DNA of 64,000 nucleotides from Nemania diffusa (GCA_038501195.1 JBBPUQ010000002.1:3162001-3226000), one strand, 5' to 3'; positions 20,142 to 32,870 are shown, numbered from the stretch's first letter. Translations and numbers: made by a program. Notes: a model not told the origin generated them from the letters alone.

Positions 20142-23035
20142 CAGAAGTTGGGGTCGAATTCAAGGGTAACGCTAAAGAAACGGCTACAGTGTATGTAATC
20201 ATTAGTTACGCTTAACCCTTGTACAGTTTCTGCTTTTTGCCCCATTTAAATTTAGTGTAAACATAAGCAATCAATGAATTCTTAAAAGTAATCAGTTATG
20301 TAAGCGTTTTTTTAGAACTTTTAAATTATTTCAATTATATAGACTTGATTAAAGCTTTTAATATAGCTAATTTTGAACAAACTATGTTTTTTTTTGTTGT
20401 TTTTTTAAAGCAATAATATAAAAATAAATTAATTGCAAAAATATAATTTAAAAAGCTGAATTATTTTTATATTTTGCTAATTTTTTTAAAACAATTTATT
20501 ACTAAATTTATATAAAAAACTGCTTTTAAACTATTTTTAATTAATTTATTTTTATTAAATAAACTGTTTAATTAATTTAGCTATTTTTTTTTTTATTGTT
20601 TTATTATTTTTATTTTTTTTTACTTTTTTAATTAATTAATTTATATTTAACTTATTAATAACATTTAATTTTTTAAAAATATATATTTAATAATTAAACT
20701 ATTAATTTTTATTAATTTAATTTGATTATAGTTTTTATATTTGATTTTTTTAATAAATATATAACTTTATTAATAATATTAAAAATATTAGTAAAAATTT
20801 ACTTTGTTTTATTAGTTACTGCATTAATTGTAACAGCTAAAAAAGCTTTAATTATACTTTTTTTTTAAATTATTTATATATATTTATTTTATATACGTTT
20901 TTATTAACTAATAAAAATATTTTTAAATATTTTTGATTTTATTTTAAATAGCTAACTGTTTATTTTAAACAAAATTTATATTTTTTAAATGCTTTTAAAA
21001 AACTAAATGTTTTTTTATTTTAGCAAAAACTTTTTAACTTTTATATTTATAAGCTTTAAATCAAATTATACTATATATAAAAAATAAACTAAATTAAAGC
21101 TTTATTAAAAAATTTATTTAAAGCTATTTAAATATAATAAAAAAGTTAAAATAATAATTATACAAAAAAAAAGCGTTAATAAAAAATTTGATTTAAATAT
21201 TAACAAATTATTACTAGTATAAATTAAAAAAGCAGTTTATTGCAATTTATTATAGCTAGCTAGTTTTTTTAAAGCTTTTTTAAAACTTAGGCTTTTTTAA
21301 AGCTTAAGCTTTTTTAAAATTTAGTTTTTTTTAAAAAAAGTTTTTAAAAAAGCTTTAATATTAGCTATTTTAAACTGTTTTTTTTTTAAATTTTAACTTT
21401 TAAAAACTTTTATATACTATATAAGCTTTTTATAGTTTTTTTATAACTAATTTATAGCTTTTTTAACTTATTAAGCTTTTAATTAATTATTTAGTTTTTT
21501 AGTTTTATAAAATTTAAAAAGCTAAGTATTTTTTTTATAGTTATTTTTTTTATATAAATAAATTATTTATTATATATACTTTTTAATTTTTTTAATACTT
21601 TTTTTATAAGCTTTTTAAAAAAAATTTTGCTACTTTTTTTTTTAAGCTACAGTTATTTCTTTTTTATTTTTAGTTTTATTAATATTTTTAGTTAAAACTT
21701 TTATTTAAAACTATAAGTTTTTAATAGCAAAAAAGTTAAAAAAGTTAAAAAATTATACAAAGTTTTAAAACTTTGCTTTTTTTTAAACTTTTTTATATTA
21801 TAATAACATATATAACAAAGCGTTATTTTTTTAAGCAATAAAGTACTGTTTTAAATACTTTGCTTGCAATTTTTATATATAAAGTACAAAAAGCAGCTTT
21901 AAAACTTTTTTTTAATATTTTATTTAATTAATACTTTTAGTTTTATTTTTTTATATTTAAATATTTATTTTGCTATTAAATTTTTATTTAGCTTTTTTAC
22001 TACTTTTGTTACAATTTATATCGAATTTTTTAAAGCTATATTTAAGTTTTTAAATAGTTTTAGCAGCAAACTTAGTAGCAATGTTATATTTATTTATTAT
22101 AACTTTATAATATTTTTAAAAAGCTATAGTTTATATAAGCTAAATATATAAAAGCTTTATTTTATATTAATATATATAGTTTTAAAACATATAATTTATA
22201 AAGCTTTTTTATTACTTTTTAATAACTATAAAGTAAAAAGTTTTATAAGTTTTTTTTTAAACTTTTTAACGTTTTTGTTATTGTTAAAAATATATAAAAG
22301 TTTTGTTATTTCAAACAATTTTTTTTTACTAATTTAAAATCCAATTTTTGATTTTTAAACAGAAAAGTAAGCAAATAACGCGATTTAAAATCGTTAAACT
22401 TAGTTTAGTTATTAACTTAACATTTTTAAAGCTTTTTTTTGTAAAAAATTATAATATTGTAATTTTTAAAACTTATTTTGTATTATTGTAACTTTTGTAA
22501 TTTTTGGTTTTTTTTTAATAAAATATATTAGCAAAAACTTATATAAAAAACTTGCAGCTAGTTTAACTAGCTATTAAAATCTCTACAATTTTTTTCTTTT
22601 TAGTTTTATTTAATATAAGCTTTTTACTTTTATTTAAAGCTAATTTTACATATTTAACAAAAATACAGTTTTTAAAGCAATAGTTATACGTTTTAGCTTT
22701 TAAAAATAATTTAGTAATGCTGCTAAAGCTATAATTTGTTTTTTAAGCTATTTGAAGTTTTATTAAACTTTTAAAATAAAAAAAAAACACTTGAAAATAT
22801 ATACTTAAGTTAAATTTTCGAACTATTTTAGTTTGATACTATAGCATTAATTTAAAACATTTTGTAATATAAACTAGTAATAGTTGCTATATTTTATTTA
22901 TTAATTTAGTAAAGTAAAAAGCTTGCTTTGTTTTAGATTGTTTAGGCTATATGTATTAGTATTATAGTTTGGGTTATTTTATTTACATATAGCTGGTTTT
23001 TTTAGTGTTACTCTTGAATTCGACCCCAACTTCTG
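20142..23035. mobile_element. RIP-degraded TIR element with TA duplication (Tc1/mariner-pogo type)
   Basis: A 2894-bp AT-saturated insert whose ends are inverted repeats of about 40 bp. CAGAAGTTGGGGTCGAATTC (20142-20161) is exactly complementary to the last bases before 23036, and the match goes on with only G-to-A differences at first. TA dinucleotides flank both ends (20140-20141 and 23036-23037), and the minisatellite continues on each side. TA duplication with ends starting CAG is typical of pogo/Fot1-like elements, which are common in ascomycetes. No transposase frame survives the many stops. It is the youngest of the three nested insertions by position. Confidence 0.82.
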
Positions 23036-23037
23036 TA

Positions 23038-23475
23038 AGTAGGTAGGTTGACTGGTAAGTAGGTAGGTTGACTAGTAAGTAGGTAGGTTGACTAGTAAGT
23101 CACCTGGTTGGCTGGTAGACCGGCTGGCAAGTGATCTGGTAGGTCGGCAGGTCACTTGGCAGGTAGGTAGGCCGGCTGGTGACCCACTTGGTAGGCTGGC
23201 AGGTCACTAGGTAAGTCGGTCAGTCACCTGACAGGTCGGTAGGTTGGTCAGTCACCTGACTGGTAGGTAGGTAGGTTGACTAGTAGGTAGGTAGGTTGAC
23301 TGGTAAGTAGGTAGGTTGACTGGTGGTAAAGTGGTAGGTCGGCTGGTATGTCACCTGGTTGGCCGGTAGACCGGCTGGCAAGTGACCTGGTAGGTCGGCA
23401 GGTCACTTGGCAGGTAAGTAGGTCACCTGACAAGTAGGTCACCTAACAGGTAGGCAGGTCGGTTAGCCACCTGTC
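23038..23475. repeat. Minisatellite, right part
   Basis: Continuation of the GTAGGTAGGTTGACTGGTAA-type array after the nested TIR element. The first units directly continue the phase of those before 20140. A short (TG)n run follows near 23490-23503. Confidence 0.85.
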
Positions 23476-23659
23476 AGAGTGGTAGGTGAATATGTGTGTG
23501 TGTGTATTGTTGGGTGCCTATGACGTAGGCTCCGTAGGCTTTCTGTAGAGATTGTATGTGTAGAAGACAGCCTGTATGTAGGTGTAGCCGGTTTAGCCGA
23601 TTATAGCCGCGTGCATGCGATGCAAGCCGAATTGGACGAACTATACCCAAATGGGCAAG

Positions 23660-23740
23660 GAGAATTTCCTATTTGGGATGAAAAACGGTTCTGGAAATTT
23701 TTCGACAACTAGCTGGCCCACTTTTCCCAAATAGGAAGGC
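23660..23740. repeat. Short inverted repeat within the Helitron-like element
   Basis: CCTATTTGGGA near 23669 and TCCCAAATAGG near 23726 are exact inverted copies about 45 bp apart. No function is assigned. Confidence 0.5.
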
Positions 23741-23839
23741 AAAATTACCTATTTCGGCTATAGAATTCTGCTGGGAATTTTTTACGACACTAAGTAACCT
23801 TTCGTTTCACTCAGTCGTTCCTCCTTCGTTAAAAACGAA

Positions 23840-24006
23840 AGCAAACGTTTGTAATAAGTAATAATTTTAACAAATAATGTTATAAATAGTAAAAAAACTT
23901 TTACAAAAGCTTTTTTTTAAGCTTTTTTATTAAATAAATTTATTTAAATAAATTTTATAACTTAATTTTTTAAATTTACTTTATTTAATTTATTTATATT
24001 GTTATA
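23840..24006. repeat. 5' LTR, inner part
   Basis: Aligns without gaps to 31623-31789 (offset 7783). Here the situation is reversed relative to the outer part: this copy carries T and A where the 3' LTR keeps C and G, most clearly over the last 80 bases. Confidence 0.83.
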
Positions 24007-24536
24007 TATTTTTTAGCTAAGCTATTTTAAGTTACTTAGCTATTTTTTTTTTATATACTAACAAAAAAAATAAGTAATAATTTTTTTAATTTTATATTTT
24101 AAAATTTTTATAAAAATATATTTTAAATAATTTTAATAGTTTTATATATTTTAAATAATTAGTTTTTATAAAAAAAAAGCTAAAAATATATTTTTTTTAA
24201 TATATTATTATATTAATACATTTTTTATGTTTTAATTGTAAAATTATTAAGTAATAAAATTACATTTATATATATTTACTAATTGCAATTTTATTATTTA
24301 ATTAAATATACAATATATTTAATAAACTTAAACTAGTAATTATAAAAAAAATATATTTTTTTTTTATATATAAAATAAGTTTGCTTTTAATATTTTAGTA
24401 CTTTTAATATAAATTAATTATAAAACAATTTTAATTTTTTTTTTTTTTTTTTTTTTTTAAGCTATTTTTTTAAATTTATAAATATATTTTTAAAATTGCT
24501 TAATTATTACACGTTTAATTAACTAGTAAAATAGCT

Positions 24537-24572
<36 letters not shown>

Positions 24573-24882
24573 TTTTATTTATTTATAAATTGTAATTTTT
24601 AAACTTTTTTTTTATATAAACAAACTTAAAACTAATTTATAATTACAAATATTGTTATTATTACTAGTATATATTTTATAAAACTTTTAAATTAGTTGTA
24701 AAAATTTTTATATTAATTAAAGCTTTAAATAATATTGTTTTATTATAACATTTTAGTATAATAAATAATTTTTTAATTTTATGTTATAAAATATTAGTTA
24801 TATATTAACGCTTTTAAAAAACAGTTTTACTTTTTTTTGCTGCTGTTTTTAGTTTATTTTTAAAATTTCTTTTTTGTAGTTT

Positions 24883-24913
<31 letters not shown>

Positions 24914-27900
24914 CATATTTAAACGCTTTTTTTTTTTTTTACTTTTAATTTTAGCTAATAGTTATTAAAATTTTTTGTACTATTGCTATAAATACTACTA
25001 TTTGTTTTATTACTTATACTTTTTATACTTTTGCTACTATTACTAACAATAATAACAACAATTTTTTTGCTTTTTTTTTTTTAATTTAATATTTTAAACT
25101 TTGTAGTTTATTAAACATTTGTTTATATTTATATTTTAGCAAGTATTGTTATTTATATTTCGTTTAAAAAAAAAAACATATAGTTTTTTGCTGCTATTAT
25201 ATAAGCGCTGCTTTTATTAAATATAAAAATAATATATACTTTAATATAATTAGCTATAATTAGTATTATTACAAATATTTTTTAAAACATATATATATAT
25301 TTGTATAAGTTTTTTTTACACTTTTTATATATATTTAAAATATTGTACTAATAAATATAAATATAGCTTAAACTATATAGTATTATTTATTTGCTATTTA
25401 ATAACAGCTATTTAGTTTAAAGTTTTTTAAGCTATAAGTTTTATTTTAATATTTTTTAAAATTATTATAGCAATTTTTAATTAATAATTTTTATATAAAA
25501 ACTTTTTTACTTTTATAATATTTTTTAAGTTGTTTTTAAAATAAATAAAAAAAAGTTTATTACTGTTACTTTTTTGTTACTTATACTTATATTTACTTTT
25601 TATACTTTTTATTAAAATGCTTATATATTTAAACTTTTGTTTATTTTTTATACTTTAATTATTTTTTTTAGCTGTTTTACTTTTTTTTTTTTTAGTACTA
25701 CTAATGCTTTTATTACTAACAATTTTTTTATTTACACTATTAATACAACTGATATTTTATTATATAGTTATATTATATATTTTTGCGCTTTTTTTTTTTT
25801 GCGCTTTATACGCTTTTTTTAAAATTTTTAATAAATAAAAGTTAATATTTTTAATGTTTAATAAACTTAAAAAATAAAATAATAAAAATAATAAATAAAA
25901 GTTAATATAACTTATTTTAACTTTGCTTTTTTTTTTTGCTTTTAGTTACTTTAATTATTATAAATTAATAAATAATTAAAAAGTTTTTTTTGTTTACTTT
26001 TTAAGCTTATATTACAAATATAACTTATATTTTTAAAATTAATAAAAGCTTAAAAATATTTAAACTAAACTTATAATAAATTTTTAGTTAATTTATTAAC
26101 AAATATTTAACTAATAAAAAAATATACTATTTTAAAGCTTTTTTTAAAATATTTTTAATATAGCTATATATTTTATATATTTATATATTTAAGTTTAGTA
26201 TTTATTTTTTTATTTTTGTTTATTATTAATTTAATTGTTTATATATTGTTTAAATAAATTGTTTATACTTTATTTAATTTTAAAATAAAATTATAAAACA
26301 GCTTTTTAAAAACTATTGTTTTTTTTGCAATAAGTTTAATTATATTTACTTCTGCTTTTATAATAAAAATAAACATAATATTTTAATAAATAACTTTTTA
26401 TAAAATTATATTTTTAAATAGTAATATAATATATTTATATAAAAAGTAACAAATTTTATAATTGTTTATAAATAAAACATTTTTTACTATTAAAAAAGCT
26501 TAAACTTTATAATTTTATATTTTATATATAATTTTAAAAAAATATATTGTATATAAATATTAAATTATTTAATAAGCAGCTTTATAATATATAAAACTAA
26601 AATTAATTAAAAACTTTAAAAGTTATACTGCTATATATATAATGTTTAGTTTTAAAAACACTGCAATATATAAAATTAATTTAACTAATTTTTAATATAT
26701 TTTAATTTTTGCTTTTATTATATTTTTTAAATATTTTTTAAGCTTTTTTATTAAAAGCAGCATTATAAAAACTTAACTTTAGTTGTTAAATTTATAACAT
26801 ATTATAATTTTGTTAATATATTTATTATATATTAATATAATTGTTTTTTAAAAACAGTTTTAAATTATTTTAATTTTTAAAAATTAAGTAATATTACTTT
26901 AATTTTTAAGTTTATAAACTTTTTTAATATTTAAAATAATTTTTTTTACTTTTTTTTTATAAGTTTTATAATATAAAACTAAAAAGTTGTTTATATAAAA
27001 TATAATAAATATTATATGCTTTAAAGTATAAAACAAACAAAACTTTTTTTTTAAAGCTATTATTTTGTTAGCTTTAAATATTTTAATAAACTTTTTATAT
27101 TACAGCAATAAAAAGTTCTTTAAACTATATAACGTTTTATTAAGTTTATTAATTAAATTGTTTTAACTAAAGCTTTTTAAAAATTACATGTTTACAAAAG
27201 CTTTATTAGTTTTTAATGCATTAAAAAATGCTTTAATTATATTAAACTATTTAATTTTAAAATTAAAAGTTGCTATTAATATTATTATAAGTTTAAATAT
27301 TTTAGCTATAAATATAGCTATATAAATTAATTAAAACATATTTTTTTTTTAAAAGTTATTTTTAACAATTAAACGTGCTTTATATATATTTAAAAAACTA
27401 TTTTTATTAAATTTATATATAAATATTTATTTTAATAAAAACAAATTGTTTTTTGCACTTTATACAAAAATAATTTCAAACATTTTATTATTTTTTAGTT
27501 ATTTATATTTATTGTAAACATTAGTTTTAAATAATTTACTAATTAAATATTTAAAAAAAAATTTTTAGCTTTTAAGTAATAGTTTTAAAAAATTGTTTTT
27601 ATAAATATAAAGCTTTTAAAATACTATATTTAAACATACAGCTTTTTTTTAACTTATTACTGCTGCAAATATTACGTATAATATTTTGTGTTTTTAGTTT
27701 TTTTAATATAAAACTTTTAGCTAATTAAGCATAAAAATTTTTAAAAAAAATTGCTAAAAGTTATTTTTTAAAAAATATATTCTGTTTTTTTTATAAAATA
27801 TAGTTGTAAAAATTGTATAACTTTTACTATTATTTTTTAACTTTTTAAATATTATTTTTTAAATATATTTATTTATATATAAAGCTAGTAAATTTACTTT

Positions 27901-30900
27901 ATATATATATTTATGTTTTATTTAAAACAGTTTATTTAATATTTTAAATATAGTTTAATATTTATACTGTTATAAACTTTTATTTAATTTGTTTTTAACA
28001 TTTTATATATTAATTTAAAAAAATTAAAATATTTCGCTTTTTAAAAATACTGTTATTTTATTTTAAATTATTTTTTTAAGCTTTGTTTTTATATTGTTTT
28101 ATTACTTTTTAAATTTAAGCATTTATTAAAAAGTTAAAAGTTTTTATAACTAAAGTATATAGTTTTTACTAAATTTTTTAGCTAGCTTTATTATAGCTAT
28201 ATTTACTTTTAAATTTTGCTTTTTTAAATAAGCGCTAAAAAGTTTATTAATAAATTAAACGTTATTATTATAGCTATTTAAAATATTTTTATTTACTTTT
28301 TAATTTATTGTTACTATAAGCTTTTATATATTTTAAATTTTTAAAATTGTAATATTTTTAAGTTTGTTTAATTTAATTTTATTTATTTATACTTTTAAAA
28401 TTTTAATTTTAAAACATTTTTATTTTTTGTTATAAAAAATCTTTTTATTAAACTTAATATTTTTTATTAAAATTATTTTTTATAAGTAAAAAATTTAAAT
28501 TTTATATAAATTATTTGTTATATATTTTATTAAATATTTAATATATATTTTTAGCTTTATTTTAAAAACTTAATAATTATAATTAGCTTTTTTTTTTTTG
28601 TTTAAAAAATAAACTTTATATTTATATATAAAAATCCAACTTTAGTTTAATTTAAAATTAATTTTTAACTTTTTTTTTATTTTAAGTATATATTATTTAA
28701 AATATTAATTAAACTATAATTTAAATATTTTATAAAATATATAAAAATTGTTTTTTTTTAAAAAACTAATATTATATAATTAAACTATTGCTTAAACTGT
28801 TTTTAGTTAAAAAAAGCTTAAAAGTTTAACTTTTAAAAACATTTTAATTAATTTTTTAATTATTTTTTTATTTGTTTTTTTGCTACTTTTTACTAGTTTT
28901 TTAATATAACTTAGTAAAAGTTTTAAATTAATTTTTTTTTTTTTAATTTAAAACTTATAACATATAACTTTTTAAATAGCAATAATTACTTTTTTATTAT
29001 TACTTTTAAACTTTGCTATAAAAAGCTTAAATTGTTATATTATTTAATATTTAAACTTTTTTATTTGTTTAAATATAAAGTTTTGTTTTTTATTTTTAAA
29101 AAAATAAAACTAAATTATATTACTAAACTTGTTTTTAAATACTAGTATTTACTGCAATTTATTAAACTTTTTTAAATAATTAAACAAATTTTAAAAAACT
29201 TTATAAAAAAGTTTTGCTAACGCTTTTTTAAAAATCTATTTAAAAATTTTCTATAAAACATATATTTTTATATAGTTTTTATATTTAAATTATAAAATTT
29301 TATTAATTTTTACATTTTTTACATTATATACTAATGTTTTAAATAACTTAAATTTTAAATATTTTAACTTTAAATGCTATAAATGCTTAAAATTTTTTTT
29401 TAGTTTTAAAAAATTTTTAAAAAGTTAATATAAAAAAATTTGTTTTATTTATGTTAAAATTGTTAAAAGTTCTGCTACATTTGCAAAAATTTTTATTAAA
29501 ATATATACTATATTTATTACAAAAAATCGATTTAAATAAATAAAAAATAAGTTATATTAAAAAAACACTAAATTATAATATTTTAAAAGCTTAACAACTA
29601 TATTGCTTTTTTTAAGTTTATTAAATTTTAATATATAATTTAATTTATAATATTATATTTTTATTTTTTAAAAACAAGCTTTAAAAATTAAGTTTATATA
29701 AAATTTTTTTATAAATGCTACTTTAATAAGTATTAAATTAATTAATTTTTTTTTATTTTTTTTTAAAAATATACTTTTTATAATCCAAGTTTTTATTTTT
29801 AAAATTAAAAATTAAAAAGTACTAATATTTACTACTGCTTTTTTTTTAGCAATTTTAAAAAACTTTTTTTTTAAAAACGATTTATTATTTATAAAATAAA
29901 AAATATTACAGTTATTTAATAATATACTATTAAATAAAAAATATAGCTTTTAAACTTTAGTTATATAAATGTTTAAAATTAAATACAATTTTAAAAAAAA
30001 TAAGTTAATTATTATATATATTATATTGTTATTATATTAAATTTTTTTGTTGTTTAACTTTTTTTTTTTAAAAATAGTTTTTTTTATTTTTTATTTGCTT
30101 TTTTTGATTTTTTTTTAAAAATTGTTTTATTAAGTGTACTTTTATTATTTTTTAATCTTTTTTATTTTTTTTGCAAAAAGTGTTCTTTTTAATACTTTTT
30201 TTGTAAATTTTATAACTATATATTAAAAAAGTTTATATATTTTAAAGCGCTAAAAATAAATATGCTTTATTTAATATTTATAAAAATATTAAAAGCTTTT
30301 AAGCTATTTTTTATATTTTTTTTTTTTAAGCTATTTTTAAGTTTTGTTACTTAAAATGTAATAAATTTTTAAAACGTTTTAAAAAGCTTTTAATTTATTT
30401 TTATAAATAAACTTTTTAAAAATTTGTTTTAGTTAATTTAATATAAACATTTACTTTTTGTAAAAAGCTTGTTTTAAAATAAAATAAAAAGCTATTTAAT
30501 AGTTTATTTAAAAGCAATATATTTATTTATAGCTTTAAAAAATTTTTTAGCTATAAATACTTTTATTATATTAAATATTTAGTACATTTTTGCTTTTTTA
30601 TAAATAATTATTTAGTTTTTATACTAATAAATAAAATTTATATATTATAAAATTTAATTTAAAACTGTTTAATATTTAGTTAACAAAGTATTTATAACAA
30701 CTAATTTTATAAAAGCTAAACTATTTTTTAAATATTTAATTATTAATTTAATATTAAAATTATTTTTATTAAATATTTATACTAATATTATTTTTAAACA
30801 TTTAAAATTAACTATTTTTAAAATTTAATTATATAAGTTAATATATTAAATAATGTTAACTATATACTTTAATGTTTTATTAATGTAAGTTTTAATAAAT

Positions 30901-31395
30901 TTGTTAAATTTTGCAGTAATATTAAATATTACTAATTATATTTTTTTAAAAATTAATAATATAGCGCTTTTTATAAAATTATTATTATTTTAAGCTTTTT
31001 ATTTTTTAAAATTTTTTTTGTACTAATTAGTTTGCTTTTGTAAAAAAGCTTACTTAATACTTTTATAAATAAAAAGCTTTAGTTTAACTTTAATTTTAAA
31101 CATAAATATAATATTATTTAAATCAATATAATTTTAAATGTTTTATATTATAGCTTAAAACTTAAATTTATTATATTATTTTAACTAATTAAAACTAATT
31201 TTTAAAATTGTTTTAATATTTTTATTAATTTTTTTAAAAAATATAATTAAAAATATAAAAAAAAATATATTAAAAACAAATAAAAGTTTTTAAAATAATA
31301 TAAAAAAAAAATAAAATAAAAACACTTACAACAATAAAAGTTAAAATCGTTTATAAAAAAAAACACTAATTTAATAAACAAACTAAGCTTATAAC
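24007..31395. other. RIP-saturated internal region of the LTR retrotransposon
   Basis: About 7.4 kb of almost pure A/T with T runs reaching about 30 nt near 24540-24570 and an A run near 24889-24912. CpG and most CpA sites are gone. No open frame longer than about 60 codons and no readable reverse transcriptase or integrase motif was found. Confidence 0.8.
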
Positions 31396-31789
31396 TGTTA
31401 TATATAAAAATATAATTAAGCTTAATAAATAAAATTAAACTAATATAATTAAAACAATTTTAAAAAGTATATTAAAATAATATTTGTTTAATATTTTAAT
31501 TACTTTAGCTTTTTAATTTTTAAGCTTTATATATATATATATATTTTTAGTAAATATTAAAATTAAACTTAATACTTTATTTTTAAGCTTTAATTTTATA
31601 ATTATTTTTGCTTGCTTATAATAGTAAGCGCTTACAATAAATAGTAATTTTAACAAGTAATGTTATAAGCAGTAAAAAAGCTTTTGCAAAAGCTTTTTTT
31701 TAAGCTTTTTTATTAAGTAAGCTTATTTGGGTGGATTTTATGACCCGACCTTTTGGGCTCGCTCCACTCGACCCACTTATACCGTTACA
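31396..31789. repeat. 3' LTR
   Basis: 394-bp direct copy of the 5' LTR pieces. It starts TGTTATAT, the RIP form of the left TGTCACAT, and ends ACCGTTACA. Its last 80 bases retain a GC-rich sequence. Confidence 0.85.
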
Positions 31790-31794
31790 GCATC
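31790..31794. repeat. Right target-site duplication of the LTR retrotransposon
   Basis: GCATC, identical to 19380-19384. Confidence 0.75.
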
Positions 31795-32870
31795 CGAAAT
31801 CCGAAAGTGCTAATACCAATATAAATCAACACAGAATACACGGCGAAGAATGCAGAAAAAACAGTACATTACAAAAGAATAAGAATTAATCTCGCGCCCT
31901 TTTAACATTAAACCTTAGTGATACGTTGACCTATCGAAACCCCCGTGCTACCTAATGAGCGTGATAATTCTTGTTACATTTACGCCGATCAGCATCCCTT
32001 CTTCCACCGGGGAGGTCGGTGCCTAGGCTACCACCCTGGCGGCTGGGTTGGTGTCTCTGATAGACTCTTGACGTGGAATAATCCTGGTATATACTGCGTA
32101 GAGGAGGGGTAGGTAGCTTGTAGCATGCAGATAGGTAGAATGTGACGCAAGTCTTACCTCTATTACCTCTTTCTATGCAAGCAGCCGGCGCACAGCCATG
32201 GCTTTGCAGGAGAAGTCAGATGATCCCCTGGCGATCGATCCTATGAGTGGTGTTCACTTATCAGTTGGGTGAGCAGTCATCTTTGAAGCGGCCACTGGCA
32301 GAATTCATGCCAAACGGCGGACCGGTGTTGCTGACCAGTTGCGTTCCCGCTATACCGGTAAGTGAGGGGGCATAGCTATTTTCGCGTAATGAAACTATTA
32401 CCTTGGTTTCTTGAAGTAGAGCAACTAAGATAGGATGTTAGCATATTTAACCATTTCTTGTTTGTAGAGGGGCTTAAGAACCGTTAGACTCTCTAGAGAC
32501 TATCAACTCCTATATAACACATAAGCTTACTCTGTTTATGCTCTTTTGGGGAATTTTATTCATCTATTGGGCGACTGTGTTAAGTTGCTGGGGTCTGATA
32601 TTGACGGGCCTCTTTCTCATTGAGCTTGACTAGCTAGGATAGAGCTCGCTGAGTATGACTGCACTTTATAAGCCATTGTTAACACATATACTTCAAGGAA
32701 TTGTATTGGCGGTGGCTGTTTAGAAGGGCAAAGATTGAAGCGATAGCGACGCAGTGAATAGTCTTGAGGCTGTGATAAGTACTTCTTAGATAGTACCCTC
32801 TTTCTGGCGAAGAGATATAACTAGAGTGAAGCGACAATATATCGCGACTGTAACTATAATTACATCTGCA
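31795..32870. other. Intergenic between transposon island and NLR gene
   Basis: Base composition returns abruptly to normal. A short frame from an ATG near 32199 (MALQEKSDDP) is about 24 codons and cannot be supported. Nothing else was recognised. Confidence 0.4.

Larger units (their letters stand above)
19616..23839 (-). mobile_element. Candidate non-autonomous Helitron/Helentron-like element carrying a minisatellite
   Basis: This segment interrupts the 5' LTR; the uninterrupted site is visible in the 3' LTR at 31623-31630. Read on the minus strand it starts TTCGTTTTTAACGAAGG (23839 downward). Near its other end it carries the inverted copy TTAAAAACGAA (19660-19650), then a 7-bp hairpin GCCCCTG/CAGGGGC (19640-19622), and ends CTAG (19619-19616) followed by T. 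A terminal hairpin with CTAG is Helitron-like. A short inverted repeat placed inside the 3' hairpin, plus internal minisatellites, is typical of Helentron-type elements. Without the nested element it is about 1.3 kb and non-coding. An ordinary insertion with a 4-bp duplication (AATA/AGCA, AGTA in the other LTR) is the main alternative. Confidence 0.5.
19385..31789. mobile_element. LTR retrotransposon, RIP-degraded and nested
   Basis: Direct repeats of 394 bp bound this element. The 3' LTR is 31396-31789. The 5' LTR starts at 19385 and ends at 24006 but is split by a 4.2-kb insertion at 19616-23839. Both LTRs begin TGT and the right one ends ACA, and the whole is flanked by the 5-bp duplication GCATC (19380-19384 and 31790-31794). 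The internal region (24007-31395, about 7.4 kb) is extremely AT-rich with long A/T runs and no intact gag or pol frame. LTR copies differ almost only by transitions, as expected for RIP. Without the insertion the element is about 8.2 kb, normal for a Gypsy or Copia element; the superfamily and the coding strand cannot be read. Confidence 0.85.

Noticed and set aside
20142..23035. AT-rich insert considered as a mitochondrial DNA fragment (NUMT)
   Set aside because: Inverted ends with TA duplication and transition-only TIR differences fit a RIP-mutated transposon better, and no mitochondrial gene is readable.
23248..23442. 64-codon frame rich in Thr, Leu and Pro
   Set aside because: A translation of the GTAGGTAGG minisatellite, not a gene.
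19881..23475. Tandem units considered as a CRISPR array
   Set aside because: Eukaryotic context; units are contiguous and degenerate without regular spacers.
25637..25822. 61-codon Phe-rich frame in the AT island
   Set aside because: Chance product of poly-T-rich RIP DNA.
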